Shown here piece after piece: positions 24,632 to 33,990 of a stretch of 64,000 nt of DNA (the stretch's first letter is position 1; the number at the start of each line of letters is the position of its first letter). Source of the stretch: Pseudomonas cichorii. Its GTDB lineage: Bacteria > Pseudomonadota > Gammaproteobacteria > Pseudomonadales > Pseudomonadaceae. The notes beneath the pieces were generated by a model that saw only the letters and a list, made by a program, of their open reading frames with translations, did not search any database and was not told the origin of the DNA. The position numbers and the translations under genes were made by a program. The DNA lies in the NCBI RefSeq assembly GCF_003700275.1, contig NZ_RBRE01000093.1, positions 45,278 to 109,277 of the forward strand. The letters run 5' to 3'.

Positions 24632-25108
24632 ATGACCTTGAAGACCATCGAAGGTACCTTCATCGCCCCACAAGGCCGCTATGCCTTGGTAGTTGGCCGT
24701 TTCAACAGCTTCGTCGTGGAAAGCCTGGTGAGCGGCGCCGTCGATGCCCTGGTTCGCCATGGCGTGAGCGAAAGCGACATCACCATCATCCGTGCACCGG
24801 GTGCTTTCGAGATTCCGCTGGTTGTGCAGAAAGTTGCCCAGCGCAAGGAATTCTCGGCCATCGTCGCCCTGGGCGCGGTGATCCGTGGCGGTACTCCACA
24901 CTTTGAATACGTGGCGGGCGAGTGCGTCAAAGGCCTGGCTCAGGTTTCCATGGACGCTGGCGTGCCGGTCGCTTTCGGCGTACTGACTGTCGACTCCATC
25001 GAGCAAGCCATCGAGCGCTCCGGCACCAAGGCCGGTAACAAGGGCGCTGAAGCTGCACTGTCTGCCATTGAAATGGTCAGTCTGCTGTCGCAGTTGGAGG
25101 CCAAGTGA
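24632..25108 (+). CDS. ribH: 6,7-dimethyl-8-ribityllumazine synthase
   Basis: 158 residues; condenses the pyrimidine with DHBP to lumazine. Recognised by YALVVGRFNSFVVESL, IIRAPGAFEIPLV, the AxGAVIRGGTPHFEYV loop and the tail GNKGAEAALSAIEM. The start ATG 24632 is preferred to a frame beginning at 24605. A short GC-rich dyad (TCCGCC/GGCGGG) lies about 30 bp upstream in the 130-bp leader after ribB and may moderate read-through. The stop overlaps nusB (GTGA). Confidence 0.96.
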   Translation: MTLKTIEGTFIAPQGRYALVVGRFNSFVVESLVSGAVDALVRHGVSESDITIIRAPGAFEIPLVVQKVAQRKEFSAIVALGAVIRGGTPHFEYVAGECVKGLAQVSMDAGVPVAFGVLTVDSIEQAIERSGTKAGNKGAEAALSAIEMVSLLSQLEAK

Positions 25109-25602
25109 TTTCCGACGATAGCGATCAGTTCAACCCGCGCGACGCCAAGTCTCCCGAGGCCGCCAAGGGCAAGAGCGCCAAGCGTCGCGAAGCGCGTCAG
25201 CTCGCGACCCAGGCGTTGTACCAATGGCACATGGCAGGTCACTCGTTGAACGAAATCGAGGCGCAGTTCCGCGTCGATAACGATTTCAGCAACGTTGATG
25301 GTGCTTATTTCCGTGAGCTGCTGCACGGGGTTGCCACCCACAAGACCGAAATCGATGTCGCCCTCAAGCCTTGCCTTGACCTGACCATCGAAGAACTCGA
25401 TCCGGTCGAGCTGGCGGTGCTGCGTCTGTCCACCTTCGAGCTGCTCAAGCGCATCGACGTGCCTTACCGCGTTGTGATCAACGAAGGCATCGAGCTGGCA
25501 AAAGTCTACGGTTCCACCGACGGCCACAAGTTCGTCAACGGTGTACTGGACAAGCTGGCGCCTCGTCTGCGTGAAGCTGAAGTGAAGGCCAACAAGCGCT
25601 GA
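25105..25602 (+). CDS. nusB: Transcription antitermination factor NusB
   Basis: 165 residues from a GTG overlapping the ribH stop. All-helical NusB fold with the RNA-binding Arg-rich start KRREARQLATQALYQWHMAG and the conserved PYRVVINEGIELAKVYG and FVNGVLDKLAP. Partner of NusE in rRNA antitermination. The ribH-nusB-thiL-pgpA order is the standard gammaproteobacterial one. Confidence 0.96.
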   Translation: MISDDSDQFNPRDAKSPEAAKGKSAKRREARQLATQALYQWHMAGHSLNEIEAQFRVDNDFSNVDGAYFRELLHGVATHKTEIDVALKPCLDLTIEELDPVELAVLRLSTFELLKRIDVPYRVVINEGIELAKVYGSTDGHKFVNGVLDKLAPRLREAEVKANKR

Positions 25603-25620
25603 TCGGCGCCTGTACCTCAC

Positions 25621-26586
25621 ATGGGTGAATTCGAGCTGATCCGCAATTACTTCGCTGCCGCGCCCTGTGCGCAGGGCGGCGAAGGGATTGCCCTGGGGAT
25701 CGGCGACGACTGCGCGCTGCTGGCGTTGGCGCCCGGCGAGCAGTTGGCGATTTCCACCGATACGCTGGTGGCCGGGGTGCATTTCCCCGACGCCTGCGAT
25801 CCCTTTCTGCTTGGCCAGCGCGCCCTGGCGGTATCTGCCAGCGATCTGGCGGCCATGGGCGCTCGTCCTGTGGCCTTCACCCTTGCCCTTACCCTGCCTC
25901 AGGTCGATGCCGCGTGGTTGCAGGCCTTTGCCCAGGGCCTGAACGTGATGGCACAGAACTGCTCACTGGGGTTGGTTGGTGGCGATACCACACGCGGGCC
26001 ATTGAGCCTGACGCTGACGGTATTCGGCGCCGTGCCCGGCGGGCAGGCGCTGACTCGCAGCGGGGCCCGTGAAGGCGATCTGCTGTGTGTCGGCGGTGCT
26101 CTGGGCGATGGCGCCGGGGCCTTGCCCCTGGTCCTCGATCAGCGCCGGGCCGCGCCGTCGATTGCCGAGCCTCTGCTGGCGCGTTACTGGTCGCCACAAC
26201 CGCAATTGGCGCTGGGACAGGCGTTGCGCGGCAAGGCGACTGCGGCACTGGACATCTCCGATGGCCTGCTCGCCGATTGTGGCCATATCGCCCGGTCGTC
26301 GGGCGTTCGCCTGTTGGTCGAGCGCGACCGGCTGCCAATGTCCAGGCCCTTGCTAGAGTTGTTTGATCTGCCCACGGCTCAACAGGTTGCGCTCAGTGGT
26401 GGCGATGACTATGTGCTGGCCTTCACGCTGCCGCCTGAGCATCTGTCGGGCCTGCTCGATGCAGGCTGGCCGGTGCAGGTGATCGGTCGGGTTGTCCATG
26501 GGCAGGGTGTTGCGCTGATGGATGCCGATGGGCAGGAAATAACGCCTGTCGCTCAGGGCTATCAGCATTTTCGGAGTGAACCGTGA
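25621..26586 (+). CDS. thiL: Thiamine-monophosphate kinase
   Basis: 321 residues; phosphorylates thiamine monophosphate to the diphosphate cofactor. AIR-synthase-like fold with IGDDCALL, STDTLVAGVHFPD and LVGGDTTRG as magnesium and nucleotide sites and LDISDGLLADC in the second half. It starts 18 bp after nusB and overlaps pgpA by 4 bp. Confidence 0.95.
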   Translation: MGEFELIRNYFAAAPCAQGGEGIALGIGDDCALLALAPGEQLAISTDTLVAGVHFPDACDPFLLGQRALAVSASDLAAMGARPVAFTLALTLPQVDAAWLQAFAQGLNVMAQNCSLGLVGGDTTRGPLSLTLTVFGAVPGGQALTRSGAREGDLLCVGGALGDGAGALPLVLDQRRAAPSIAEPLLARYWSPQPQLALGQALRGKATAALDISDGLLADCGHIARSSGVRLLVERDRLPMSRPLLELFDLPTAQQVALSGGDDYVLAFTLPPEHLSGLLDAGWPVQVIGRVVHGQGVALMDADGQEITPVAQGYQHFRSEP

Positions 26587-27092
26587 AAGACAAGCCCGAA
26601 CAGGTTTCGGCCGAGTTTGTACCACCGTCGGTGTGGACCAATCCCTGGCATTTTCTGGCCTTTGGTTTCGGCTCGGGCACCTTGCCCAAGGCCCCTGGAA
26701 CCTGGGGCTCGATAGTCGCCCTGCCGTTCATCCCCTTGTGGCAGATGCTGCCGGGCTGGGGTTACTGGCTGATGCTCGGCATTACCATGCTGTTCGGCTT
26801 CTGGCTGTGCGGCAAGGTCGCGGACGATCTTGGGGTACACGACCATGAAGGTATCGTCTGGGACGAAATGGTCGGGATGTGGATAACCCTCTGGCTGGTC
26901 CCTGAAGGCTGGGTCTGGTTGCTGGTGGGCTTTGTGGTGTTTCGCTTTTTCGACATCCTCAAGCCATGGCCGATTCGCTGGCTGGACCGGCATGTCCATG
27001 GTGGCGTCGGAATCATGATCGATGACGTCCTGGCCGGCGTTTTTGCCTGGTTTTCCATGCAGGGACTGGTCTGGGCGTGGGGATTGATCTAG
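26583..27092 (+). CDS. pgpA: Phosphatidylglycerophosphatase A
   Basis: 169-residue inner-membrane enzyme that dephosphorylates phosphatidylglycerophosphate. GTG start overlapping the thiL stop. Family landmarks are GSGTLPKAPGTWGS, the acidic HDHEGIVWDEMVGMW and FRFFDILKPWPIRW. Three to four hydrophobic stretches are present. Last gene of the nusB-thiL-pgpA run. Confidence 0.94.
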   Translation: MKDKPEQVSAEFVPPSVWTNPWHFLAFGFGSGTLPKAPGTWGSIVALPFIPLWQMLPGWGYWLMLGITMLFGFWLCGKVADDLGVHDHEGIVWDEMVGMWITLWLVPEGWVWLLVGFVVFRFFDILKPWPIRWLDRHVHGGVGIMIDDVLAGVFAWFSMQGLVWAWGLI

Positions 27093-27196
27093 CTTTTTGA
27101 TATGAATGGGTGAGAATTCAGCCTAAGCGTCTCCAGGAACGTGCTGTTACAATCAGCCCTTGCGAATTTCCAGTCTTCTACTACTAGGAGCACACG

Positions 27197-27814
27197 GTGC
27201 CCGTCGTATTTGTCGCCGCTTCCAAGCTGCCCACCCCTTTTGCACAATTCACCATGAATGGCTTTTTCGAGTCGGAAACCGGGCGCGAGCACGTGGTTCT
27301 GAGCCTGGGTGATATTGCCGATGGTGCTCCTGTTCTGGGCCGGGTGCATTCCGAATGCCTGACGGGCGATGCCTTGTTCAGCCAGCGTTGCGATTGCGGC
27401 TCTCAACTGGAAGCAGCCCTGCGCGCCATCGCGACCGAAGGCCGCGGTGTGCTGTTGTATCTGCGTCAGGAAGGTCGCGGCATAGGCCTGATGAACAAGA
27501 TCCGGGCCTACGAGTTGCAGGACGGCGGCGCCGATACCGTCGAAGCCAATGAGCGGCTGGGTTTTGCAGCCGATCAGCGCGATTACGCGATCTGCCTGCC
27601 GATGCTGCAACATCTGAAGGTCGATTCCCTGCGACTGATGACCAACAACCCGCGCAAGGTCAAGGCATTGACCGAGATGGGCATCAAGGTGGCCGAGCGT
27701 GTGCCGCTGCACACCGGCCACAACCCGCACAACAAACTGTATCTGGCCACCAAGGCCGGCAAGCTGGGACACATGATGGGCAATGAGCACCAGAGTGAGG
27801 TCGATCCGGCGTGA
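27197..27814 (+). CDS. ribA: GTP cyclohydrolase II
   Basis: 205 residues; first committed step of riboflavin synthesis. GTG start with AGGAG 5-6 nt ahead. Zinc cysteines are in HSECLTGDALFSQRCDCGS and the catalytic Arg/Tyr region is LRQEGRGIGLMNKIRAYEL, all missing from the RibB-linked domain at 23410. It has its own roughly 100-bp upstream region, and its stop overlaps the next small membrane gene. Confidence 0.96.
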   Translation: MPVVFVAASKLPTPFAQFTMNGFFESETGREHVVLSLGDIADGAPVLGRVHSECLTGDALFSQRCDCGSQLEAALRAIATEGRGVLLYLRQEGRGIGLMNKIRAYELQDGGADTVEANERLGFAADQRDYAICLPMLQHLKVDSLRLMTNNPRKVKALTEMGIKVAERVPLHTGHNPHNKLYLATKAGKLGHMMGNEHQSEVDPA

Positions 27815-28230
27815 ACCGCAACAATGTGCGCAGACGCATGGCGCTGGCCTGGTGGCAGCAACTGGGCCTGAGTCTTGCGCCATTGTTGGTGGTGTGTCTC
27901 TTTCTGGATACTCGCGAAGCGTTGATTCACATGTTGGCGATGCCGTTGTTCATCGCTGGCGTCGCCTCGATGTTCCTGAGTCTCAAGCCATTCGGTGCCT
28001 TCAAGCGTGCCTTGATTGCTACCCAGGCCGCGCTGGACACGCCCGAGGAAACCGCCGCCTGGCTCAGGCTGGCGGCCACTCGGCGGATTGCCTTTCTGTT
28101 CGCCGGTATTCCCGCCTGGGTTGCCGCAGGCGCCTTGTTCATCGGGCTTGAGCCGGTACCGGTGTTCCTGCTCGCGCTCTCTACCGTGGCCCTGTTCTAC
28201 CTGTACCGGATTCCTCCGCAGTTGGGATAA
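27811..28230 (+). CDS. Small inner-membrane protein of unknown function
   Basis: 139 residues from a GTG overlapping the ribA stop (GTGA). Four hydrophobic segments are visible (LSLAPLLVVCLFL, HMLAMPLFIAGVASMFL, IAFLFAGIPAWVAAGALFIG, VFLLALSTVALFYLY) with a charged N-terminus. No family motif recognised; homologues at this place in pseudomonads are sometimes labelled MFS without good reason. Followed directly by a strong bidirectional terminator. Confidence 0.8.
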   Translation: MNRNNVRRRMALAWWQQLGLSLAPLLVVCLFLDTREALIHMLAMPLFIAGVASMFLSLKPFGAFKRALIATQAALDTPEETAAWLRLAATRRIAFLFAGIPAWVAAGALFIGLEPVPVFLLALSTVALFYLYRIPPQLG

Positions 28231-28244
28231 ACCGTTCAGGCACA

Positions 28245-28271
28245 AAAAAGGCGCTCATCGAGCGCCTTTTT
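28245..28271. terminator. Bidirectional rho-independent terminator
   Basis: AAAAAGGCGCT and AGCGCCTTTTT form a perfect 11-bp stem around CATCG, with A- and T-runs on both sides. It separates the converging ribA-side operon and dxs. Confidence 0.92.
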
Positions 28272-28284
28272 GTTGGGTACCGTA

Positions 28285-30180
28285 TCAGCCGCCGATCAAC
28301 GCCAGTCGCGCATTGATGGCCGCTTCGATCCCTTCGGCATCCAGACCGCATTCGGCAAGCATCTGCGCCGGCTTGGCGTGCTCGACATAAATGTCCGGCA
28401 AGCCAAGATGCAATACGGATTTCAGGATGTTCTCCCGCGCCAGAAACTCGCTGACCGCCGCGCCTGCGCCACCCATGATGGCGTTTTCTTCGATGGTCAC
28501 CAGCAACTCATGACTGGCTGCCGCTTCGCGGATCAGGGCTTCGTCCAGAGGTTTGACGAAACGCATGTCGATCACGGTGGCATCGATTTTTTCCGCGACT
28601 TCCAGCGCATCGCTCAGTTGCACGCCAAATACCAGCATGGCAACGCCCTGGCCCTGACGACGGAGCACGCCCTTGCCGATCTCGACAGGCTCCAGGCCAT
28701 TGTCGATCACGGCATTCGGGCCGGTGCCGCGCGGGTAACGCACTGCTGCCGGACCTTCGTACAGGTAACCGGTATTGAGCATCTGGCGCAGTTCGTTTTC
28801 GTCGCTCGGCGTCATCACCAGCATGCCGGGAATGCAACGCAGGTAAGACAGATCGAAACTGCCCGCGTGGGTCGGGCCGTCTTCACCCACCAGGCCAGCG
28901 CGGTCGATGGCGAACAGCACGTCGAGGTTCTGTACTGCGACATCGTGGACCAGTTGGTCATAGCCGCGCTGCAGGAATGTGGAGTAGATCGCCACTACCG
29001 GCTTGCTGCCTTCACAGGCCATGCCAGCGGCGAGGGTGACCGCATGCTGCTCGGCAATCGCGACGTCGAAGTAGCGACTCGGGAAGCGTTCGCTGAACTC
29101 GACCAGATCCGAACCTTCTTTCATGGCCGGGGTAATGCCCACCAGCCGCGAGTCGGCCTTGGCCATGTCGCAGAGCCACTGACCGAATACGCCGGAATAC
29201 TTCGGCCCGCTGGCCTTTTTCGGTGCGGCGGGCGCATTCAGCGGGTCGAGCTTGGTGATGGCGTGGTAGCCGATCGGATCGACCTCGGCCGGCGCGAAGC
29301 CTTTGCCTTTCTTGGTCACCACATGCAGGAACTGCGGGCCCTTGAGGTCGCGCATGTTGCGCAGGGTGGCGATCAGGGTCGGCAGGTCGTGGCCATCGAT
29401 CGGGCCGATGTAGTTCCAGCCCAGCTCCTCGAACAGGGTGCCGGGGACCAGCATGCCCTTGGCGTACTCTTCGGTGCGCCGTGCGATTTCCCAGGCACCG
29501 GGCAGGCGCGACAGCACTTTCTTGCTGCCTTCGCGCATGCTGGTGTAAGTACGACTGGAAAGGATCTTGGCCAGATAGTTCGACAGCCCGCCGACATTGC
29601 GTGAGATCGACATATCGTTGTCGTTGAGGATCACCAGCATGTCCGCGGCGACTTCCGGCGCATGGTTCAGCGCCTCGAAAGCCATGCCGGCGGTCAGGGC
29701 GCCATCGCCGATCACCGCGATGGACTTGCGGTCGACGCCTTGCAGTCGGGCGGCAATCGCCATGCCCAGCGCGGCACTGATGGAGGTGCTGGAATGGCCG
29801 ACGCCAAAGGTGTCGTACTCGCTCTCGCTGCGGCGCGGGAATGCGGCAACGCCGTCCTTCTGGCGCAGGGTGGACATGCGCTGGCGGCGACCGGTGAGGA
29901 TCTTGTGCGGATAGGCCTGATGACCGACGTCCCAGACCAGGCGGTCATCCGGGGTATCGAACACATAATGCAGGGCGATGGTCAGCTCGATGACGCCAAG
30001 GCCGGCACCGAAATGCCCGCCGGTCTGCCCTACGGAGTAGAGCAGCTCCAGGCGCAGTTCATCGGCCAGGGTTTCCAGCTCGGCTTCACCCAGACGGCGC
30101 AGGCCGTCCGGTGTATCTGCACGGTCGAGCAACGGCGTAACCGGGCGCTCGCGGGGAATCTCTTTGAACGTCGTGGGCAT
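28285..30180 (-). CDS. dxs: 1-deoxy-D-xylulose-5-phosphate synthase
   Basis: 631 residues; thiamine-diphosphate enzyme making DXP from pyruvate and glyceraldehyde-3-phosphate, the first step of the MEP isoprenoid route and a source for thiamine and pyridoxal. ThDP motif VIGDGALTAGMAFEALN...NDNDMSIS, HFGAGLGVIELTIALHYVF near the N-terminus, and the transketolase-like core FDVAIAEQHAVTLAAGMA with DRAGLVGEDGPTHAG. Lies 148 bp downstream of ispA, which uses its end products. Confidence 0.97.
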   Translation of the reverse strand: MPTTFKEIPRERPVTPLLDRADTPDGLRRLGEAELETLADELRLELLYSVGQTGGHFGAGLGVIELTIALHYVFDTPDDRLVWDVGHQAYPHKILTGRRQRMSTLRQKDGVAAFPRRSESEYDTFGVGHSSTSISAALGMAIAARLQGVDRKSIAVIGDGALTAGMAFEALNHAPEVAADMLVILNDNDMSISRNVGGLSNYLAKILSSRTYTSMREGSKKVLSRLPGAWEIARRTEEYAKGMLVPGTLFEELGWNYIGPIDGHDLPTLIATLRNMRDLKGPQFLHVVTKKGKGFAPAEVDPIGYHAITKLDPLNAPAAPKKASGPKYSGVFGQWLCDMAKADSRLVGITPAMKEGSDLVEFSERFPSRYFDVAIAEQHAVTLAAGMACEGSKPVVAIYSTFLQRGYDQLVHDVAVQNLDVLFAIDRAGLVGEDGPTHAGSFDLSYLRCIPGMLVMTPSDENELRQMLNTGYLYEGPAAVRYPRGTGPNAVIDNGLEPVEIGKGVLRRQGQGVAMLVFGVQLSDALEVAEKIDATVIDMRFVKPLDEALIREAAASHELLVTIEENAIMGGAGAAVSEFLARENILKSVLHLGLPDIYVEHAKPAQMLAECGLDAEGIEAAINARLALIGG

Positions 30181-30328
30181 CAGGCGAATCGTTATTAGTA
30201 AAAGAGGCGGCAGTTTACCTTATGCATCGCAAGCTGCCCATGAAGTGCATCTGCAGATACGCAGGTGTGATAAATCAGACCGGATTTTGCAGGGTTGATT
30301 CAGCACGCCTGACGTTCGGTTGTCGCTG

Positions 30329-31216
30329 TCAGTTGCGGCGCTCGACGATGTAACGCGCCAGTTCGCGCAGCGGCTCTGCGGCTGCGTCGAAAGGTCGCAA
30401 GGCATTCAGTGCCTGGTCGCGCAGCTCCAGCGCATAGGCCTTGGCCGCTTCCAGGCCCAGCAGTGCGGGGTAAGTCGGTTTGTCGCGGGCAATATCAGCA
30501 CCCTGGCGTTTGCCCAGGGTTGCGGTGTCGCTTTCCACGTCGAGAATATCGTCCTGCACCTGAAAGGCCAGACCAATGGCGCGGGCATAGACCTGCAGGG
30601 CATCGAGTCGCGAAGCATCGGCGTGGCCGCTGGCCAGTGCGCCGAGGCGGACGCTGGCTTCGATCAGCGCGCCGGTCTTGTGCCGGTGCATGAACGCCAG
30701 CGCTGCCTGATCGAGCTTCAAGCCGACCGAACCCAGATCGATGGCTTGTCCGCCGACCATTCCGGCAGGGCCTGCGGCCTGCGCCAGAGTGCTGACCATC
30801 TGCAAGCGGGTTTCGGCATCCCGTGAACTCAGGCGCGGATCGAGCAGGGCGCTGAACGCCAGGCTTTGCAGGCCGTCACCGGCCAGAATCGCGCAGGCTT
30901 CATCGAAGGCTTTGTGGGTCGTAGGCTGGCCGCGACGCAGATCGTCGTCGTCCATGGCTGGCAGATCGTCATGCACCAGTGAATAGGCATGAATCAGCTC
31001 GACCGCACAGGCCGCGCCATTGGCATCCTCGGCAACGCCGCCCAGCGCTTCGCAGGCTGCGTAAGCCAGCAGTGGACGGACACGTTTGCCACCATTCATC
31101 ACGCTATAACGCATGGCCTCATAAAGGCGGGTCAGCTCCGGGCTCGGGGCAGTGAACAGGCCATCGAGTGCCGCGTTGACGCGAACCTGGCTTATGGCCT
31201 GATAGCTCGCGATCAT
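30329..31216 (-). CDS. ispA: Farnesyl diphosphate synthase
   Basis: 295 residues; condenses DMAPP and IPP to geranyl and farnesyl diphosphate. Both Asp-rich motifs are present: HDDLPAMDDDDLRRG (first) and QVQDDILDVES (second). GGKRVRPLLAYAACEALG is the substrate loop. The start overlaps the xseB stop by 4 bp. Confidence 0.96.
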   Translation of the reverse strand: MIASYQAISQVRVNAALDGLFTAPSPELTRLYEAMRYSVMNGGKRVRPLLAYAACEALGGVAEDANGAACAVELIHAYSLVHDDLPAMDDDDLRRGQPTTHKAFDEACAILAGDGLQSLAFSALLDPRLSSRDAETRLQMVSTLAQAAGPAGMVGGQAIDLGSVGLKLDQAALAFMHRHKTGALIEASVRLGALASGHADASRLDALQVYARAIGLAFQVQDDILDVESDTATLGKRQGADIARDKPTYPALLGLEAAKAYALELRDQALNALRPFDAAAEPLRELARYIVERRN

Positions 31217-31455
31217 TCGGGTTGTTCCGCATCGAAGTGCTCTTCGGCCAGTTCGCCGTCGCGCTCCAGCAACACCTGGACCTTCTGCTCGGCCTGAGCG
31301 AGGGCATTCTGACAGTCACGTGTCAGGCGCACGCCTTGCTCGAAAGCGGTCAATGAGTCTTCCAACGACAGCTCGCCGTTCTCCAGACGCTCAACCAGCG
31401 TTTGCAGATCGGTAAGGGATTGTTCGAAATCCAGTGCAGCTTTCTTGCGGGCCAT
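31213..31455 (-). CDS. xseB: Exodeoxyribonuclease VII small subunit
   Basis: 80 residues, mostly two amphipathic helices: FEQSLTDLQTLVERLENGEL then LEDSLTAFEQGVRLTRDCQN, the XseB hallmark. Partners with XseA, encoded elsewhere. xseB-ispA-dxs is the conserved order. Confidence 0.95.
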   Translation of the reverse strand: MARKKAALDFEQSLTDLQTLVERLENGELSLEDSLTAFEQGVRLTRDCQNALAQAEQKVQVLLERDGELAEEHFDAEQPE

Positions 31456-31579
31456 GGCGGCATTCCCGGTGCAGGTTAAACCGGCGCGACACTAGCAGAG
31501 CCGCAGCCGTGGGGCAAACGCTTGAGCGAGCTGAGTGGCTGGCCATGCGCTTCTGTTTATAGGTGACTCGCTGAAAACA

Positions 31580-32752
31580 TCAGTTCAGCGCGGCGGCAAA
31601 TCCGGCCTTGAGGTCTTCGATCAGGTCATCCGGGTTTTCCAGGCCGATCTGCAGGCGCAGCATCGGCAGGCCTTGTTCCCGCGCGCCATAGTGATCGACC
31701 TCGGACACCAGGCTTTCAAAGCCGCCCCATGAGTAACCGACCCCGAACAGCTTCAAGGCTCCGACAAAACGGTCCAGCACCTGACGATCGGCAGTCTTGA
31801 ACTCAAAACTCAGCAAGCCGTTACAGCCATGGAAGTCCCGCTTCCAGATGGCATGTCCGGGATCTTCCGGCAGAGCGAGATACAGCACGCGAGCCACTTG
31901 CTCATGGCTCTGCAGCCATTGCGCGATTTGCAGGGCATGGCGTTCGTGCATCTGCATGCGCGCCGCGAGACTGCGGGCGCCACGCAGAACCAGATAGGCA
32001 TCGTCGGGGCTGACGGTATTGCCCACGGCGGTGTTCATGGTCTTGAGGGTTTTCCAGTGCGCTTCGGTGGTGCTGACGCTGCCCATCATTACATCCGAGT
32101 GCCCGGCGATGTATTTGGTCAGCGCCATCAAGGAAATGTCCGCGCCCAGTTCCAGCGGCTTGAACAGCACTCCCGAACCCCAGGAGTTATCCACAGCCAG
32201 CAGCAGATCATGTGCCTTGCACAGCCGCGACAGAGCGGGCAGGTCGCACATGTCAAAGGTCAGCGAACCGGGGACTTCGGCGTAGATCATTCGCGTATTG
32301 GGTTTGATCAGTGATTCGACATTACTGCCATCGGCGGCGTAGAAATCGAACTCGATATTGAATGCAGTCATCCAGGTCCTGACCAGTCGCCGGACCGGAC
32401 CGTATACCGCCTCGGTGATCAGCACATGCTGGCCCGGCTGCACAAAGGCCTGAAACATCTGCGCCGCTGCCGCCAGACCGGTTGAGTACAGGCAAGTGCC
32501 GTGGGCGCCTTCAAGTTCGGATACCAGATCCTGCAAGGCAAAGGCTGTCGGATTGCCATTGGCGGCATAGGTCAGCGAACGATCCGGCCCGGCGGTCCGT
32601 GCTTCAGCCTCGCGCAGGCTCTGCAGGCTGTCGAACAGCACGGTGCTCATACGCACTACTGGCGGATTGACCGCAATGCCCGGCCCGCTGCTGGCGCTCC
32701 GGCCAGATTGGGACAGCGCAGTCTGGGCGAGCGGGTCTTTGTCTTGGGGCAT
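31580..32752 (-). CDS. metC: Cystathionine beta-lyase (PLP, Cys/Met metabolism)
   Basis: 390 residues of the gamma-family of PLP enzymes. The Schiff-base Lys is in ALTKYIAGHSDVMMGSV; LEGAHGTCLYSTGLAA and DNSWGSGVLFKPLELGADIS are the phosphate and cofactor sites. The Trp in DNSWGSG and SWGGFESL tail are typical of MetC-type beta-lyases rather than MetB. It cleaves cystathionine to homocysteine, pyruvate and ammonia. Transcribed away from the nuclease gene. Confidence 0.88.
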   Translation of the reverse strand: MPQDKDPLAQTALSQSGRSASSGPGIAVNPPVVRMSTVLFDSLQSLREAEARTAGPDRSLTYAANGNPTAFALQDLVSELEGAHGTCLYSTGLAAAAQMFQAFVQPGQHVLITEAVYGPVRRLVRTWMTAFNIEFDFYAADGSNVESLIKPNTRMIYAEVPGSLTFDMCDLPALSRLCKAHDLLLAVDNSWGSGVLFKPLELGADISLMALTKYIAGHSDVMMGSVSTTEAHWKTLKTMNTAVGNTVSPDDAYLVLRGARSLAARMQMHERHALQIAQWLQSHEQVARVLYLALPEDPGHAIWKRDFHGCNGLLSFEFKTADRQVLDRFVGALKLFGVGYSWGGFESLVSEVDHYGAREQGLPMLRLQIGLENPDDLIEDLKAGFAAALN

Positions 32753-32899
32753 TGCGGGGCTCCGAACTACCTGGAAAAAGGGATTTCAGCTTGCCGGACA
32801 GCGGAGGCACAAGATTCAGAAGCATCCTGCATACAGCCTGCCGTCACGGGTGATTATCATGCGCTGCCTCTTGTATTTGAACGATATAAGAGGTGGCTT

Positions 32900-33943
32900 G
32901 TGAGCAATAGTACGACGTCTGTTCAGCCCGAGGGGTATAGCGATTGGTTAATGTCGCTCAAGGGCGATATCAAAAGGGCGCGGCAGCGTGCGGCTCTGGC
33001 GGTGAATAGTGAGCTGGTCATGTTGTATCACCGGATTGGGCTGGATATCCAGAAACGGCAACAGAATCAGGGTTGGGGAGCAAAAGTTATCCAGCAATTG
33101 GCTGATGATTTGAAAGATGCCTTCCCTGATATGCAAGGCTGGTCTGCCAGCAACCTTAAATACATGCGTTTTTTTGCACAGCATTGCCCTGATGGTCAAT
33201 TTGGTCAGCAGCCTGCTGACCAATTACCCTGGTTCCACATCGTAACCCTGCTGACCAAGCTGAATAACACCCCGGATCGAGAATGGTATGCGGTGCAGGC
33301 CGTGGAGCATGGCTGGTCGCGCAGCACGCTGGAAGCCAATATCAAGAGCTGCTTGCACCTGCGTCAGGGCGGGGCCGTCTCCAACTTCGATATGCACTTG
33401 TCCTCCGATGACTCGGCTCTTGCCCGGCAAGTATTGAAAGATCCGTATCTGTTTGATTTTCTTGGCCTGGGTAATGACGCTCGGGAGCGAGAGATCGAGA
33501 ATGGACTGATTCAGCACATCACCCGTTTCCTGATGGAGTTGGGGGCAGGTTTTGCATTTGTAGGGCGTCAGTTTCGGCTGGAAGTGGCGGGTGACGAGTT
33601 CTTCATCGACTTGCTGTTCTACCACACCCGGCTCAAGTGCTATGTGGTGGTAGAACTCAAGGCCAAATCATTCAAGCCCGAGCACGCAGGGCAACTGAGC
33701 TTTTATCTGGCCGCGGTCGATGCGCAGATCAAGGCTGAGGATGACAAGCCCACCATCGGTCTGTTGCTGTGCCGACAGCACAACCGTCTGGTCGCGGATT
33801 ACGCTTTATCCGGCTTCGGTAAACCCATGGGCGTCGCGGAATATCAGTTACTGCGAGACTTGCCGGAGACACTGACACAAAGTCTGCCAAGTATTGCCCA
33901 GATCGAAGCAGCCTTGTCGGATGAGCTGGACACCCTGAAGTGA
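32900..33943 (+). CDS. YhcG-type DUF1016 protein with PDDEXK nuclease domain
   Basis: 347 residues starting at GTG 32900 with AGAGG ahead; frames extending to 32501 shadow metC. The N-terminal DUF1016 domain (SELVMLYHRIGLDIQKRQQNQGWG, FPDMQGWSASNLKYMRFF) is followed by a PDDEXK fold: Asp of FFIDLLFYHTRLKCYVVVELK with E-x-K downstream, then GQLSFYLAAVDA. Such proteins occur alone or beside restriction systems and mobile elements; function is probably DNA cleavage or repair. No partner gene is next to it. A terminator starts at its stop codon and a REPIN follows. Confidence 0.88.
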   Translation: MSNSTTSVQPEGYSDWLMSLKGDIKRARQRAALAVNSELVMLYHRIGLDIQKRQQNQGWGAKVIQQLADDLKDAFPDMQGWSASNLKYMRFFAQHCPDGQFGQQPADQLPWFHIVTLLTKLNNTPDREWYAVQAVEHGWSRSTLEANIKSCLHLRQGGAVSNFDMHLSSDDSALARQVLKDPYLFDFLGLGNDAREREIENGLIQHITRFLMELGAGFAFVGRQFRLEVAGDEFFIDLLFYHTRLKCYVVVELKAKSFKPEHAGQLSFYLAAVDAQIKAEDDKPTIGLLLCRQHNRLVADYALSGFGKPMGVAEYQLLRDLPETLTQSLPSIAQIEAALSDELDTLK

Positions 33944-33986
33944 TAATGCCGATCAGTTGAGGCACAAACAAAACTGATCAGCATTA
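33944..33986. terminator. Hairpin after the YhcG-like gene
   Basis: TAATGCCGATCAGTT and AACTGATCAGCATTA form a 15-bp stem with one mismatch and a 13-nt loop, followed by AAAAATG. It starts one base after the stop codon (TGA, 33941-33943). The long loop and lack of a T-run on the plus strand make it an imperfect terminator; A-runs would give a U-run on the minus strand. Confidence 0.5.
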
Positions 33987-33990
33987 AAAA

